Shown here: positions 8,727 through 17,969 of the stretch, in pieces
How the letters are laid out: each line of letters opens with the position of its first letter
Position numbering within the stretch: position 1 is the first letter of the stretch
DNA from: Candidatus Aminicenantes bacterium JdFR-78
Lineage (GTDB): Bacteria > Acidobacteriota > Aminicenantia > JdFR-78
DNA: 51,042 bases
Direction of reading: 5' to 3'
NCBI GenBank assembly: GCA_002010665.1
Contig: MTON01000025.1
Location: forward strand, 1 to 51,042
Notes under the pieces: model-generated
Seen by the model: only the letters and a program-made list of their open reading frames with translations
Database searches by the model: none
What the model was told of the DNA's origin: nothing
Made by a program: the position numbers and the translations under genes

Positions 8727-9761
8727 TTAACTTACCTCTTTTAATTTTTTTAGTGATTTTAAATAGGGTTTCCTTACAACTCCCTTTTCAGTTATTATTG
8801 CTGTAATAAATGAAGAAGGAGTCACATCAAAGGCTGGGTTCTCAGCCTCTGTTCCTTCTGGTGCAATTGAGATAGAATTTATTTCAAGAACTTCCTTTTT
8901 ATTTCTTTCTTCTATAGGTATTTCCTCTCCTGTCCCTATTGAAAAGTCAATGGTTGAGAGAGGTGCTGCGACATAAAATGGAATTCCGTGTTCTTTTGCC
9001 AAAATTGCAAGGGAATAAGTTCCTATTTTGTTAGCTGTATCACCGTTTGAAGCAATTCTATCAGCCCCTACAATTACACATGTTATTTTTCCTTTTTTCA
9101 TCAGCCAGCCTGCCATATTATCTGTAATTAAAACATGTGGTATGCCAGCTTTTTTCAATTCCCAGCAAGTGAGTCTCGCACCTTGGAGGAACGGTCGAGT
9201 CTCATCAACATAAACTTTTATTTTCTTTCCATTGTAGAATGCTGACTTTATTACTCCAATTGCAGTTCCAAAACCTCCAGTAGCTAATTCACCTGCATTG
9301 CAGTGAGTTAATATTTTTTCTTCCTTTTTTATTAACCTTTCTCCATTTTCACTTATTTTTTTATTGATTTCTATATCCTCTTTTTCAATTAGCAGTGCCT
9401 CTTCAATTATTTTTTCCTTGATAACTTTAAGCGGTAAATTTTTGTTGCTTTCAAAAACCCTTTTGATTCTGTCTATTGCCCAAAAGAGATTTTTTGCAGT
9501 TGGTCGTGTTTTTTTGAAGACCTCGCATATATCATAGAATTTCTCAATATAATTTTCTCCATCATTTAATTTTAAAACTCCAAGAGCAATGCCAAAAGCA
9601 GCAGCTATGCCAATTGCTGGTGCACCTCTAATTGTCATATTTGAAATGGCTTCAGCAACTTCATGATAACTGTTCAATTCTAAATAAATTTCCTTAAAGG
9701 GTAATTTTCTCTGGTCAATCATTATGACTTTATTATTTTCCCATTTTATTGTGGGTAACAT
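8727..9761 (-). CDS. mtnA: Methylthioribose-1-phosphate isomerase
   Basis: A 344-residue eIF2B-alpha/MtnA-family enzyme converting 5-methylthioribose-1-phosphate to methylthioribulose-1-phosphate in methionine or MTA salvage. Motifs are TIRGAPAIGIAAAFG, LTHCNAGELATGG with C154, YVDETRPFLQGARLT, TDNMAG and GADRIASNGDTANKIGTYS with D234. C154 and D234 match the catalytic C160/D240 pair of the B. subtilis enzyme with a constant offset. The start ATG has AAGGAGA upstream and is 9 bp from lepA. No other mtn gene is nearby, so the fate of the product (full salvage or an MTA-isoprenoid or DHAP-ethanol type shunt) cannot be told. Confidence 0.93.
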   Translation of the reverse strand: MLPTIKWENNKVIMIDQRKLPFKEIYLELNSYHEVAEAISNMTIRGAPAIGIAAAFGIALGVLKLNDGENYIEKFYDICEVFKKTRPTAKNLFWAIDRIKRVFESNKNLPLKVIKEKIIEEALLIEKEDIEINKKISENGERLIKKEEKILTHCNAGELATGGFGTAIGVIKSAFYNGKKIKVYVDETRPFLQGARLTCWELKKAGIPHVLITDNMAGWLMKKGKITCVIVGADRIASNGDTANKIGTYSLAILAKEHGIPFYVAAPLSTIDFSIGTGEEIPIEERNKKEVLEINSISIAPEGTEAENPAFDVTPSSFITAIITEKGVVRKPYLKSLKKLKEVS

Positions 9762-9770
9762 CTCGTCTCC

Positions 9771-11558
9771 TTATACTTTTAAAATTTCAAGAAAGGCTTC
9801 CTGTGGAATATTAACCTTTCCAATTTTTTTCATTCTTTTTTTACCCCTTTTCTGCTTTTCGAGTAATTTCATTTTTCTGGTAAAATCTCCTCCGTACAAT
9901 TTAGCAGTGACATCTTTTCTCAGTGCTTTTATAACTTCCTTTGCTATTACTCTTTTACCTATAGCAGCCTGAAGAGTTACCTCGAACAATTGTCTTGGAA
10001 TTACCTCTTTTAATTTGTTTAATAAGGCCCTTGCCTTTTGATATGCTTTATCTTCATGTGCAATAATTGATAGTGCATCAATCTTTTGTTTATTTATCAG
10101 TAAATCAATTTTTACAAGGGAAGATTCTTTATATCCAGAAAATTGATAGTCAAGGGAGGCATATCCATGTGATACTGATTTAAGTTGATTGTAAAAATCA
10201 AATATTATTTCATTTAGGGGTAAATCATAGGTTAGAAGAACTCTTTTTGGTCCAATATATTCAAGACCTTTTTGTTCTCCTCTTCTGCTTTCTACTAACT
10301 TTAATATATTACCCAGATATTCGTCAGGTGTAATTATGTAGGCAGTTATATAGGGTTCTTCAATTTTCTCTATTTTTTCAGGTGATGGAAATTTACTTGG
10401 ATTATTAACTTCTATGATTTTTCCGTCATTTGTGTAGATTTTATACTGGACATTTGGAGCTGTTGAGATTAAATTTAAATCGAATTCTCTTTCCAATCTT
10501 TCCTGAATAATTTCTCTATGCAGTAATCCGAGAAATCCACATCTAAATCCTGCTCCAAGAACCGGAGAATTTTCAGGTTCAAATCGTAACGATGCATCAT
10601 TTAGGCTTAATTTCTGGAGAGCATCTCTTAACATTAAATAGGTTGTCCCTTCAATAGGAAAAAAGCTTGCAAAAACCATTGGTTTAACTTCTCTGAATCC
10701 TGGAAATGGCTTTGAAGTGGGATTTTCCTCTTCTGTAATCGTATCTCCTATCCGCGTGTGACTTAATTCCTTTATTCCTGCAATCATATATCCAACTTCT
10801 CCTGCTTTTAAAACTGATACTTTTCTTGGTTTTGGTGTTAAAACACCGATTTCCTCAACTGTGTAGGAGACTCCTGTGGACATTAATTTGATTTTCATTC
10901 CTGGTTCAATAATTCCATTAAAAATCCTGATTAAAACAATTGCACCGCGGTAAGGATCAAACCATGAGTCAAAAATTAGAGCTTTAAGAGGAGCATTTAT
11001 CTCTCCCTTTGGCGGAGGGATTCTTTTTATAATACTTTCCAGGACTTCCTCTATTCCATCCCCGTATTTAGCACTTATAAGTATTGTTTCATTTTCCTTA
11101 AAGCCGAGTAAATTTTTTAATTGCTCCTGTGTTCTTGATATATCAGCATTTGGCAGGTCAATTTTATTTATTACAGGAATTAGGATTAGATCATTTTCAA
11201 GAGCAAGATAAGTGTTTGAGAGTGTCTGAGCCTCCACTCCCTGAGAAGCATCAACAATGAGAAGAGCTCCTTCACATGCAGCTAGACTTCTTGAAACCTC
11301 ATATGTAAAATCAACATGTCCTGGTGTGTCTATAAGATTGAGAATATATTCATTATTATCTTTAGCTTTATAAATAAGACGAACAGTGTGGGCTTTTATG
11401 GTAATTCCCTTTTCCTGCTCAAGTTCCATACTATCAAGCACTTGATCCCTCATTTCCCGAGGAGGAAGGGCATTGGTTATTTCCAGTAATCTATCCGCAA
11501 GTGTAGATTTTCCATGGTCAATATGTGCTATCAGAGCAAAATTTCTGATTTTTTCCAT
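9771..11558 (-). CDS. lepA: Elongation factor 4 (LepA), ribosome back-translocase GTPase
   Basis: A 595-residue translational GTPase of standard LepA length. The P-loop region [16 protein letters not shown], switch [10 protein letters not shown] and NKIDLP G4 motif are near the N terminus. The LepA-specific C-terminal domain follows, with [36 protein letters not shown], and [26 protein letters not shown] split over the end. LepA acts on stalled or mistranslocated ribosomes and in ribosome biogenesis. It lies one base after the ROK kinase gene and just before mtnA, so it is almost certainly cotranscribed. Confidence 0.97.
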   Translation of the reverse strand: MEKIRNFALIAHIDHGKSTLADRLLEITNALPPREMRDQVLDSMELEQEKGITIKAHTVRLIYKAKDNNEYILNLIDTPGHVDFTYEVSRSLAACEGALLIVDASQGVEAQTLSNTYLALENDLILIPVINKIDLPNADISRTQEQLKNLLGFKENETILISAKYGDGIEEVLESIIKRIPPPKGEINAPLKALIFDSWFDPYRGAIVLIRIFNGIIEPGMKIKLMSTGVSYTVEEIGVLTPKPRKVSVLKAGEVGYMIAGIKELSHTRIGDTITEEENPTSKPFPGFREVKPMVFASFFPIEGTTYLMLRDALQKLSLNDASLRFEPENSPVLGAGFRCGFLGLLHREIIQERLEREFDLNLISTAPNVQYKIYTNDGKIIEVNNPSKFPSPEKIEKIEEPYITAYIITPDEYLGNILKLVESRRGEQKGLEYIGPKRVLLTYDLPLNEIIFDFYNQLKSVSHGYASLDYQFSGYKESSLVKIDLLINKQKIDALSIIAHEDKAYQKARALLNKLKEVIPRQLFEVTLQAAIGKRVIAKEVIKALRKDVTAKLYGGDFTRKMKLLEKQKRGKKRMKKIGKVNIPQEAFLEILKV

Positions 11559-11559
11559 T

Positions 11560-12486
11560 TTATGTCACTCTTTTAATATTTTCTGCTGCCCAAAGTGCTG
11601 AACCAATAATTCCAGCCTTGTTTCCAAGTGATGCCTTTCTTATTTCACAGCATTCTATGGCTTTTTTATAAGCTCTCTTCTTAGCCTCTTCCAGAGCAGG
11701 CTTTAGGAGAAGATCTCCTGCTTCCATAACTCCTCCACCAAGTATGATTTTTTCAGGATTTAAGAAATTAATTATAGATGCTAAGCCGAGTCCAAGAAAA
11801 TATCCTGCTATGGAAAATGCTCGAAGGGCTTCTTTCTCTCCTGCTTTTGCTCTTTCAAAAACATCTTTTGAGGTTAGCTTTTTAAATTCCTCCTTTCTTC
11901 CTTTCAGCTTTATGTAATTATCTACAATTTTGGTGGAGCAAACTTCAGTTTCAAGACAGCCCCTTCCTCCACATTCACACTCCTCCCCCTCAGGATTGAC
12001 AATAATGTGTCCGAGCTCACCTGCAAAGCCACATTTACCTTGCCAGAGCTTTCCACCCATTATTATTCCAGAACCAACTCCAGTGCCAATAGTGAGTAAA
12101 ACCATACTTTCTGCATTTTTTCCTGCACCAATTTTGTATTCTCCCCATGCTGCTAAATTAGCATCATTATTGATAAAAAATGGAACATTTATGAATTCTG
12201 AAATTGTCTCATGTATTGGATAATCATCTAAATAAGAAAGGTGTGGTGATTGATGAATTAATTTTTTTTCAATGTTATAAATACCAGGTAATCCAAAACC
12301 AGCAGCAATTATATTTTTTGAAAATTCTTTATTAAAGTAATCCCATAAATCCTTAAAACTTTTAAGTAAGTCAGAAATGTTGTCCGGTGTGGGAAGGTAT
12401 TTATAGAATAAAAGTTCACCCCTTTCATTTACAACACCAGCTTTTATATCTGTTCCGCCCAAGTCAAAACCAGCAAATAAAACCAT
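11560..12486 (-). CDS. ROK-family sugar kinase (probable glucokinase)
   Basis: A 308-residue ROK protein. [16 protein letters not shown] is the N-terminal phosphate loop, ATGKN-like GAGKN and [16 protein letters not shown] form the central ATPase motifs, and [19 protein letters not shown] with RGCLET is the ROK signature with the zinc-binding CxCx4[15 protein letters not shown] carries the substrate-binding Asn-Asp. The most likely activity is ATP-dependent glucose phosphorylation; N-acetylmannosamine or allose kinase cannot be excluded from sequence alone. There is no N-terminal helix-turn-helix, so it is an enzyme rather than a ROK repressor. It is in the tatA-tsaD operon. Confidence 0.88.
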   Translation of the reverse strand: MVLFAGFDLGGTDIKAGVVNERGELLFYKYLPTPDNISDLLKSFKDLWDYFNKEFSKNIIAAGFGLPGIYNIEKKLIHQSPHLSYLDDYPIHETISEFINVPFFINNDANLAAWGEYKIGAGKNAESMVLLTIGTGVGSGIIMGGKLWQGKCGFAGELGHIIVNPEGEECECGGRGCLETEVCSTKIVDNYIKLKGRKEEFKKLTSKDVFERAKAGEKEALRAFSIAGYFLGLGLASIINFLNPEKIILGGGVMEAGDLLLKPALEEAKKRAYKKAIECCEIRKASLGNKAGIIGSALWAAENIKRVT

Positions 12487-12508
12487 TTTTGATTAAAGAG
12501 AATTGTAA

Positions 12509-13735
12509 TTATATTTTTTTCCCGATTACAGCATAATCAGATGGCGCAAAAAGGAGTTTATTTAATCTATCGAAATTTTCATTAATTATAGCAGAATTAT
12601 CGTCTTTTACAGGTATTTCCTGTAGTTTTTCTTCATCCAGGGTGGAGAAATACTTTATCTCAACTTCTTCAAAACCAGATATCTCAAATAAAAATTTTAA
12701 AGTTTTAGGATGAATTGGTTTTTGATGTGAAAGGTCTAGAAAAAATGTATTTACTAAGGAGAACAGAGATGCAGGATTTATAGTTTCAAGAATAAGATAG
12801 CAATTTTTCTTTAATTTAAAATAAGATTTTCTTATTAATTCAATGAGATATTTAGGAGGCAGATGTTCAATTACTTGAGCAGAAAAAATTCCTTCTAATG
12901 ATTCATCTTCAAGCGATGCAAGATGCTGTAAAATATCAGCCTTTATACATTTCAATCCTTTTTGATGGCATATTTCTACCATCTCCTCATTTGAATCCAC
13001 CCCATAGCTATCAATGTTATTTTCTTTTAAAATTTGAAGAAATTCTCCTCTCCCACATCCTAAATCTACTACATTCTTTTTATTCAAAAAGTAGGGGAGA
13101 TATTTCTTTTGTGCCCTTAATAAATTTTCCTCATAACCCCTGAATCTATTTTCAAATCCAGCATATTTATAATCCCTTAAAGGTTCTATTATTTCCTCTA
13201 TCTGTTCTGGAGAAAGTTTCTTTTTCTGGATAGAGGAAAGAAGAGAATCCAATTTGTCCTCCATTAAAAGGAATTTTTTCATGAGTAATTTTACATCCTG
13301 ATACTCATTTATCAATTTATCTATTCTCCATTCCATGCTTTTAAAAATTATATTCACATGATTATTACTTAGAGCATCCCACTCTCTATCCTTAGCGTCC
13401 ACAATCTTTAAGACCGAGGAAAAAAGCTTTAAAGTAGAAAGTAAGTTTTCATTTATCTGTTTAAAAATTTGTTCTATTTGATTTCTATATTCCTTTAAAA
13501 TATCCAGAAATAGCAGATGGTCCTTTTTAAATTTGCGATAGAAAAATCTTTTTAGGGGAGAATGAATCTGCTTGAATTTCTCAAACTGATTTTCTAATTG
13601 GATTAAATGATTTTTTGAAGTTTCTAATTGTTTTTCAATCTCTTTGTGCTTTTCTTCTAATTCACTCAGACTTTTTTGAAGTCTCTCTTCTGCGCTTTTT
13701 CTTTCAGCTGTTAATTTCTCTATGATTCGTCTCAT
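12509..13735 (-). CDS. Coiled-coil class I SAM-dependent methyltransferase
   Basis: A 408-residue protein. Residues about 1-58 are a charged heptad-rich coiled coil. About 60-210 are mostly helical, including a region with RYEENLL-like FENRFRGYEENLLRAQKKYL. Residues about 220-335 form a class I methyltransferase with motif I VVDLGCGRGEF (222-232), acidic YGVDSNEEM, and IFSAQVIEHLPP. The arrangement resembles methyltransferases that cap or modify surface polysaccharides, such as WbdD-like proteins with coiled coils, but no kinase domain is present. The target is unknown. Its start overlaps the tatA stop (TGA/ATGA type), so translation is coupled to tatA. Confidence 0.75.
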   Translation of the reverse strand: MRRIIEKLTAERKSAEERLQKSLSELEEKHKEIEKQLETSKNHLIQLENQFEKFKQIHSPLKRFFYRKFKKDHLLFLDILKEYRNQIEQIFKQINENLLSTLKLFSSVLKIVDAKDREWDALSNNHVNIIFKSMEWRIDKLINEYQDVKLLMKKFLLMEDKLDSLLSSIQKKKLSPEQIEEIIEPLRDYKYAGFENRFRGYEENLLRAQKKYLPYFLNKKNVVDLGCGRGEFLQILKENNIDSYGVDSNEEMVEICHQKGLKCIKADILQHLASLEDESLEGIFSAQVIEHLPPKYLIELIRKSYFKLKKNCYLILETINPASLFSLVNTFFLDLSHQKPIHPKTLKFLFEISGFEEVEIKYFSTLDEEKLQEIPVKDDNSAIINENFDRLNKLLFAPSDYAVIGKKI

Positions 13736-13917
13736 TCTTCTTTCTTTTCATTTTTCTCTGTTTCTTTTTTTTCTTCTTTTGAACTCAATGACCTCTTGAA
13801 ATTTTTTATTCCCTCTCCCATAGCTCTTCCCAGCTCTGGAAGGCGTTTTGCACCAAAGATAATAACTATAATTAAAAGAACCAATAAAATCTCTGTAGGA
13901 CCTATGCTTCCAAACAT
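13732..13917 (-). CDS. tatA: Sec-independent translocase protein TatA/TatE
   Basis: A 61-residue protein with the TatA plan: short periplasmic N terminus (MFGSIGPTE), one transmembrane helix (ILLVLLIIVIIFGAKRLPEL), the FG hinge, an amphipathic helix (GRAMGEGIKNFKRSL) and a charged lysine/glutamate tail. TatA forms the pore-like multimer for export of folded, often cofactor-bearing proteins. The start ATG has AGGAGGTAG just upstream. It is the first gene of the minus-strand operon ending in tsaD. TatC is not in the window. Confidence 0.93.
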   Translation of the reverse strand: MFGSIGPTEILLVLLIIVIIFGAKRLPELGRAMGEGIKNFKRSLSSKEEKKETEKNEKKEE

Positions 13918-14029
13918 TTCTACCTCCTTAATCTCAATTAAAAAGGTAACTTAGTATGTTAAAAAAGTCAACTTATAAAAAATTCTTCAGGTTGTAAACG
14001 TCTTCATATTTAGATAAAATACTCTTAAG
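13918..14029. promoter_or_regulatory. Divergent promoter region, tatA operon / gltX
   Basis: For gltX the plus strand has TTGTAA (13992-13997), 17 bp, TAAAAT (14015-14020); the start ATG at 14030 is 9 bp past the -10, so the leader would be about 2-3 nt, and no Shine-Dalgarno is visible. For tatA the minus strand has TTGACT (13971-13966), with a poor -10 at 17 bp (TACCTT), or an alternative CATACT (13958-13953), and a leader carrying AAGGAGG. Confidence 0.55.
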
Positions 14030-15514
14030 ATGAAAATAAGAGTAAGATTTGCACCAAGTCCCACCGGTTATCTTCATGTGGGGAATGCGCGCACAGCTCT
14101 TTTTAACTGGCTGTTTGCTCGTCAGAAAGGAGGAGTTTTCATTTTAAGGGTGGAGGATACAGATATAGAAAGGTCTTTACAGGAATATGAAGAAGCTCTT
14201 ATATCTGCTCTTAAATGGCTTGGACTGGACTGGGATGAAGGCCCGGATATTGGTGGTGACTATGGCCCTTACAGACAGTCAGAAAGGCTTGAGATTTATG
14301 ATGAATATACAAAGAAATTACTTGAAGAGGGGAAAGCCTATTATTGTTTTTGTTCACCTGAGGAATTGGAAGAGGAGAGAAAAAGAGCTCTTGCTCAGGG
14401 CAGAATGCCAAAATATTCTGGAAAATGCCGTAAAATTACGCTTGATGAAGCTTTACAAAGAATAAAAAAAGGTGAAAAAGCAGCAGTTAGATTGAGAACA
14501 CCAGATGTAGGAGAAATTAAATTTAATGATATGGTGAGAGGAGAGGTTGTTTTTTCTCTTGAAGGGATTGGGGATCCAGTTCTGGTTAGATCAAATGGTC
14601 TGCCCTCATATAATTATGCAGTTGTAATTGATGACCATTTAATGAGAATAACCCATGTGATAAGAGGTGAGGATCATGTATCTAACACTCCGAGACAGCT
14701 GCTCGTTTATCGTGCTTTTAATTTCAAACCTCCTAATTTTGCTCATCTTTCAATGGTAATGGGAAAGGATAATACAAGATTGAGCAAAAGACATGGAGCA
14801 ACATCAATCGAACAGTTTAGAGAAGAGGGTTATTTAGCTTCTGCATTGATTAATTATTTGGCACTTTTAGGATGGGCACCTCCTGAAGGAAGAGAAGTTC
14901 TCACAGTCGAAGAGCTAATAGAACTTTTTGATTTAAACAGGGTCAGTAAATCATCAGCAATTTTTGATTATGATAAATTGAACTGGATAAATCGTCAGCA
15001 TATAAAAAGACTCACTTCGAGAGAAAAAGCAGAAAGGGCATATCCATATCTGAAAAAAGCAGGATATTTACCTGATAAAATGACTTCTGAGCACTGGAAA
15101 TGGCTTGAAAAAGCGATTGAGGGTTTAATTACTAATGTAGACCGTTTTCCTCAACTTGTTAAAGAATTTTCAATTTTCTTTAATTTTTCTCCTGATGACA
15201 TGGGCCAGGAAGCAAAGGATATTATAAAAAGTGAGGAAGGAAGAGAGGTTATAAAGTATTTTTATGAGGAATTATCAAAATTAAATAATATTGACTATGA
15301 AACTTTTATCAGAATTGTTGAAAGTATAAAAAAGAAATCGGGTTTTAAAGGTAAAAAACTTTACCATCCTTTGAGAGTTGCTTTAACAGCGCGCGCCTCG
15401 GGTCTTGAGTTGAATCAGTTCATACCTCTTGTTGAGGAGGGTTCCCAGCTTGATTTTCCATTAAAGATTAAGAATTGTAAGGAGAGAGTAAAAGAAATTC
15501 TGAAATATTTATAA
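14030..15514 (+). CDS. gltX: Glutamyl-tRNA synthetase
   Basis: A 494-residue class I aminoacyl-tRNA synthetase, normal length for bacterial GluRS. The HIGH-type motif is APSPTGYLHVGNARTALFNW (residues about 8-27) and the KMSKS-type motif is RLSKRHG near residue 249, both with GluRS-specific surroundings; the DTDIERS and IRGEDHVSNTPRQ blocks also fit. Whether it is discriminating or also charges tRNA-Gln (needing GatCAB) cannot be read with confidence. The start ATG lies at the predicted transcript end, without a ribosome site. rpmB follows 62 bp downstream. Confidence 0.96.
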   Translation: MKIRVRFAPSPTGYLHVGNARTALFNWLFARQKGGVFILRVEDTDIERSLQEYEEALISALKWLGLDWDEGPDIGGDYGPYRQSERLEIYDEYTKKLLEEGKAYYCFCSPEELEEERKRALAQGRMPKYSGKCRKITLDEALQRIKKGEKAAVRLRTPDVGEIKFNDMVRGEVVFSLEGIGDPVLVRSNGLPSYNYAVVIDDHLMRITHVIRGEDHVSNTPRQLLVYRAFNFKPPNFAHLSMVMGKDNTRLSKRHGATSIEQFREEGYLASALINYLALLGWAPPEGREVLTVEELIELFDLNRVSKSSAIFDYDKLNWINRQHIKRLTSREKAERAYPYLKKAGYLPDKMTSEHWKWLEKAIEGLITNVDRFPQLVKEFSIFFNFSPDDMGQEAKDIIKSEEGREVIKYFYEELSKLNNIDYETFIRIVESIKKKSGFKGKKLYHPLRVALTARASGLELNQFIPLVEEGSQLDFPLKIKNCKERVKEILKYL

Positions 15515-15524
15515 ATCATGGAAT

Positions 15525-15553
15525 TTGACTTTTTTTCGAAATTATAGTAGAAA
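15525..15553 (+). promoter_or_regulatory. Possible rpmB promoter
   Basis: TTGACT (15525-15530), 17 bp, TAGAAA (15548-15553), in the short gltX-rpmB gap. The predicted +1 is near 15560, just before AGAGAGG that precedes the GTG start. The -10 is only a fair match. Confidence 0.4.
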
Positions 15554-15576
15554 TTAGACTTTAAGAGAGGTGAAAA

Positions 15577-15768
15577 GTGGCAAATAGATGTGAGATATGT
15601 GGAAAAGGTCCCATGTTCGGGCATAATATAAGTCATTCCCATAGAGTAACCAAAAGAAGATGGTATCCTAATCTTCAAAGGGTTAAGGCTAATATGAATG
15701 GAACTGTTAGAAGAATATGGGTTTGCACCAAGTGTTTGAAATCTGGGAAGATAGTAAAAGCTATTTAA
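15577..15768 (+). CDS. rpmB: Ribosomal protein bL28 (zinc-ribbon form)
   Basis: A 63-residue ribosomal large-subunit protein. [32 protein letters not shown] and [15 protein letters not shown] are the L28 signature. Two CxxC pairs (CEIC and CTKC) make this the zinc-binding paralogue type that is replaced by a cysteine-free form under zinc limitation in some bacteria. The start is GTG at 15577, followed by GCA (ANRCE after the initiator Met), with AGAGAGG 7 nt upstream. The gene ends 3 bp from the stop codon of the convergent rel gene, with no terminator. Confidence 0.95.
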   Translation: MANRCEICGKGPMFGHNISHSHRVTKRRWYPNLQRVKANMNGTVRRIWVCTKCLKSGKIVKAI

Positions 15769-15771
15769 ATT

Positions 15772-17907
15772 TTAAACCCTTTCAACTTCATTAACTTCTT
15801 TAATTTTCTTCAACTCATTAATTATTGAATTTAATTGGTCTATATTCTGAATTTCTAGCCAGAGCTTGATTTGAGCTTTTTCATTCGCAAAAGTATCCAC
15901 TTGAGCTTTTTTAATATTACTGCCTGTATTTGCAATAGTGGATGCAATTTCTGCAAGCACTCCCTTTTTATCCTCTGCTTTAATATTCAGTCGAGCTAAA
16001 TAATTTGAGCTGAATTTTGAATCCCAACTCACTTCAATCATTCTCTCGCTATCCAAAATTTCTTTTTTTACATAGGAACAGCGTATTGAATGAATAGTTA
16101 AGCCTCTTCCTTTTGTCAAATATCCTATAATTTTTTCTCCTTTTACAGGAGAACAACATTTTGCAAGACGAATAGAAATATCACCCTCATCTTTTATTTT
16201 TATACCCGTTTCTTTCCTCAGAGATTTTTCCTGTCTTGGAGAGATAATTTCTTTATAATCTTTTTTAATACTATTAAAAAGTTCTTTAATAAAATTTCTG
16301 TCAACAATTATATTCCCATATCCAATTGCTAGATAAAAGTCATTAATTGATGTAAATCTTCCCTTCCTGAATTTTCGAAGAAATTCGAGGATTTCCTTTT
16401 CTTGTATAGAAGAGGTTTTTAAATTATATTTTTCAAGTTCTTTTTCCCATATCTTTTTTCCTAAATTAATACTTCTTTCCTTTTCCTTCAATTTGAGCCA
16501 GTGTTTTATGTTAGACCGCGCTTTTGAAGTTGTCACTATATTTAACCAGCTACGGTGTGGTCTACCATTTGGAGAAGTTATAATTTCTACGATATCACCG
16601 GATTTTAATATTGTTTTTAAGGGCGAGAATTTACCATTTATCTTTGCTCCAATACAATGGTTTCCGATTTCTGTATGTATCTTATAAGCAAAATCAATTG
16701 GAGTGGAGCCCATAGGCAGAGGAATAACCTCACCTTTTGGGGTAAAAACATAAATTTCTTCTGAACCTAAATCTGATTTTAAATTTCTTAGAAATTCTTT
16801 TGGATTTTTTTGGCCTTCATATATTTCAACAAGTTCTCTTAACCATTTAACCCTCTCATCGTCTTTTAAACCTTTATCGTCCTTGTATTTCCAGTGCGCA
16901 GCAATTCCATTTTCAGCTATTTCGTCCATTTCCTCTGTTCTAATCTGAATTTCAAAAGTATTTTTTTCAGGAGTGATAATTGTTGTGTGTAAAGCCTGGT
17001 ATAGATTTGGCTTTGGAAGAGCAATATAATCCCGAAATCTACCAGGTATAGGAGTCCATTTTTTATGAATCAAACCTAGAATTGTATAGCAATCTTTTAC
17101 AGTTCTTGTAATTATTCGGAGTGCCATAAAATCGAATACCTGATCAAATTCGATATCCCTCTTTCTCATTTTATCGAAAATGCTATAGAGCCTTTTTATT
17201 CTATAAAGAATTTTCGCCTCAATATGATTCTCGGATAACAATTTTTCTAATTCTTTCTTCATTTTCTTCAATTCCATCTCAGCCTTTTCTCTTCTTTCCT
17301 CCACAAGACTGAGTAGTCGGAAATATTCATCCTGATAAAGATATCTGAAAGAGAGGTCCTCGAGTTCAGCCTTTATTCTTCCCATGCCCAATCTATTTGC
17401 AATTGGAGCATATATTTCAAGTGTTTCCCTTGCAATCTGTTTTTGTTTTTCCTCTGGTAAAAATTTTAGTGTTTTAAGGTTATGCAATCTGTCAGCTAAT
17501 TTTATAAATATAACCCTCAAATCATCCACCATTCCTAAAATTACTTTTCTTATATTCTCTGCTTGATGAACTTCAGGAGATGTGAACTTAATCTGACTCA
17601 TTTTTGTAACGCTTTCTACTATTCGAGTTATTTCATTTCCGAAAATTTCTCTTAGCTGGTCAGGTGATACATCTGTATCCTCGAGTACATCATGAAGAAG
17701 GCCTGCAGCTAAAGTAGTCTCATCCAATTTCATATCAGCTAATAAGCTTGTGACCTCAAGGGGATGACTTAGATAAGGTTCACCGGATAGCCGAGTTTGC
17801 CCCTTATGTGCCTTTGCTGAAAATACATATGCTCTTCTCAATAGATCTATATCTGCTTTTGGATTGTAAGTCAGAACCTTTTCAACAATTTCATCAAAAC
17901 GTATCAT
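15772..17907 (-). CDS. rel: Bifunctional (p)ppGpp synthetase/hydrolase, RelA/SpoT family
   Basis: A 711-residue long RSH protein. In order: the HD hydrolase domain with AHKGQTRLSGEPYLSHP and HDVLEDTD near residue 72; the synthetase domain with GRFRDYIALPKPNLYQALHT and EIQIRTEEMDEIAENGIAAHWKYK; a TGS domain with EEIYVFTPKGEVIPLPMGST; a conserved-cysteine region AKCCSPVKGEKIIGY; and a C-terminal ACT domain. Both catalytic halves look intact, so it likely makes and degrades the alarmone. The start is ATG 17907, one codon inside a TTG. It has no ribosome site and sits about 2 nt from a predicted transcript start. Confidence 0.95.
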   Translation of the reverse strand: MIRFDEIVEKVLTYNPKADIDLLRRAYVFSAKAHKGQTRLSGEPYLSHPLEVTSLLADMKLDETTLAAGLLHDVLEDTDVSPDQLREIFGNEITRIVESVTKMSQIKFTSPEVHQAENIRKVILGMVDDLRVIFIKLADRLHNLKTLKFLPEEKQKQIARETLEIYAPIANRLGMGRIKAELEDLSFRYLYQDEYFRLLSLVEERREKAEMELKKMKKELEKLLSENHIEAKILYRIKRLYSIFDKMRKRDIEFDQVFDFMALRIITRTVKDCYTILGLIHKKWTPIPGRFRDYIALPKPNLYQALHTTIITPEKNTFEIQIRTEEMDEIAENGIAAHWKYKDDKGLKDDERVKWLRELVEIYEGQKNPKEFLRNLKSDLGSEEIYVFTPKGEVIPLPMGSTPIDFAYKIHTEIGNHCIGAKINGKFSPLKTILKSGDIVEIITSPNGRPHRSWLNIVTTSKARSNIKHWLKLKEKERSINLGKKIWEKELEKYNLKTSSIQEKEILEFLRKFRKGRFTSINDFYLAIGYGNIIVDRNFIKELFNSIKKDYKEIISPRQEKSLRKETGIKIKDEGDISIRLAKCCSPVKGEKIIGYLTKGRGLTIHSIRCSYVKKEILDSERMIEVSWDSKFSSNYLARLNIKAEDKKGVLAEIASTIANTGSNIKKAQVDTFANEKAQIKLWLEIQNIDQLNSIINELKKIKEVNEVERV

Positions 17908-17915
17908 CAAATTTA

Positions 17916-17944
17916 AATATGATTGTTTTCTTTATTCAAGTCAA
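17916..17944 (-). promoter_or_regulatory. Promoter predicted to give a near-leaderless rel mRNA
   Basis: On the minus strand, TTGACT (17944-17939), 17 bp, CATATT (17921-17916). Eight bases lie between the -10 box and the ATG (first base 17907), placing +1 at about 17909. No Shine-Dalgarno sequence exists in this space. Confidence 0.55.
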
Positions 17945-17969
17945 GTTAATCTCTGGAAGGAAAATTAAA

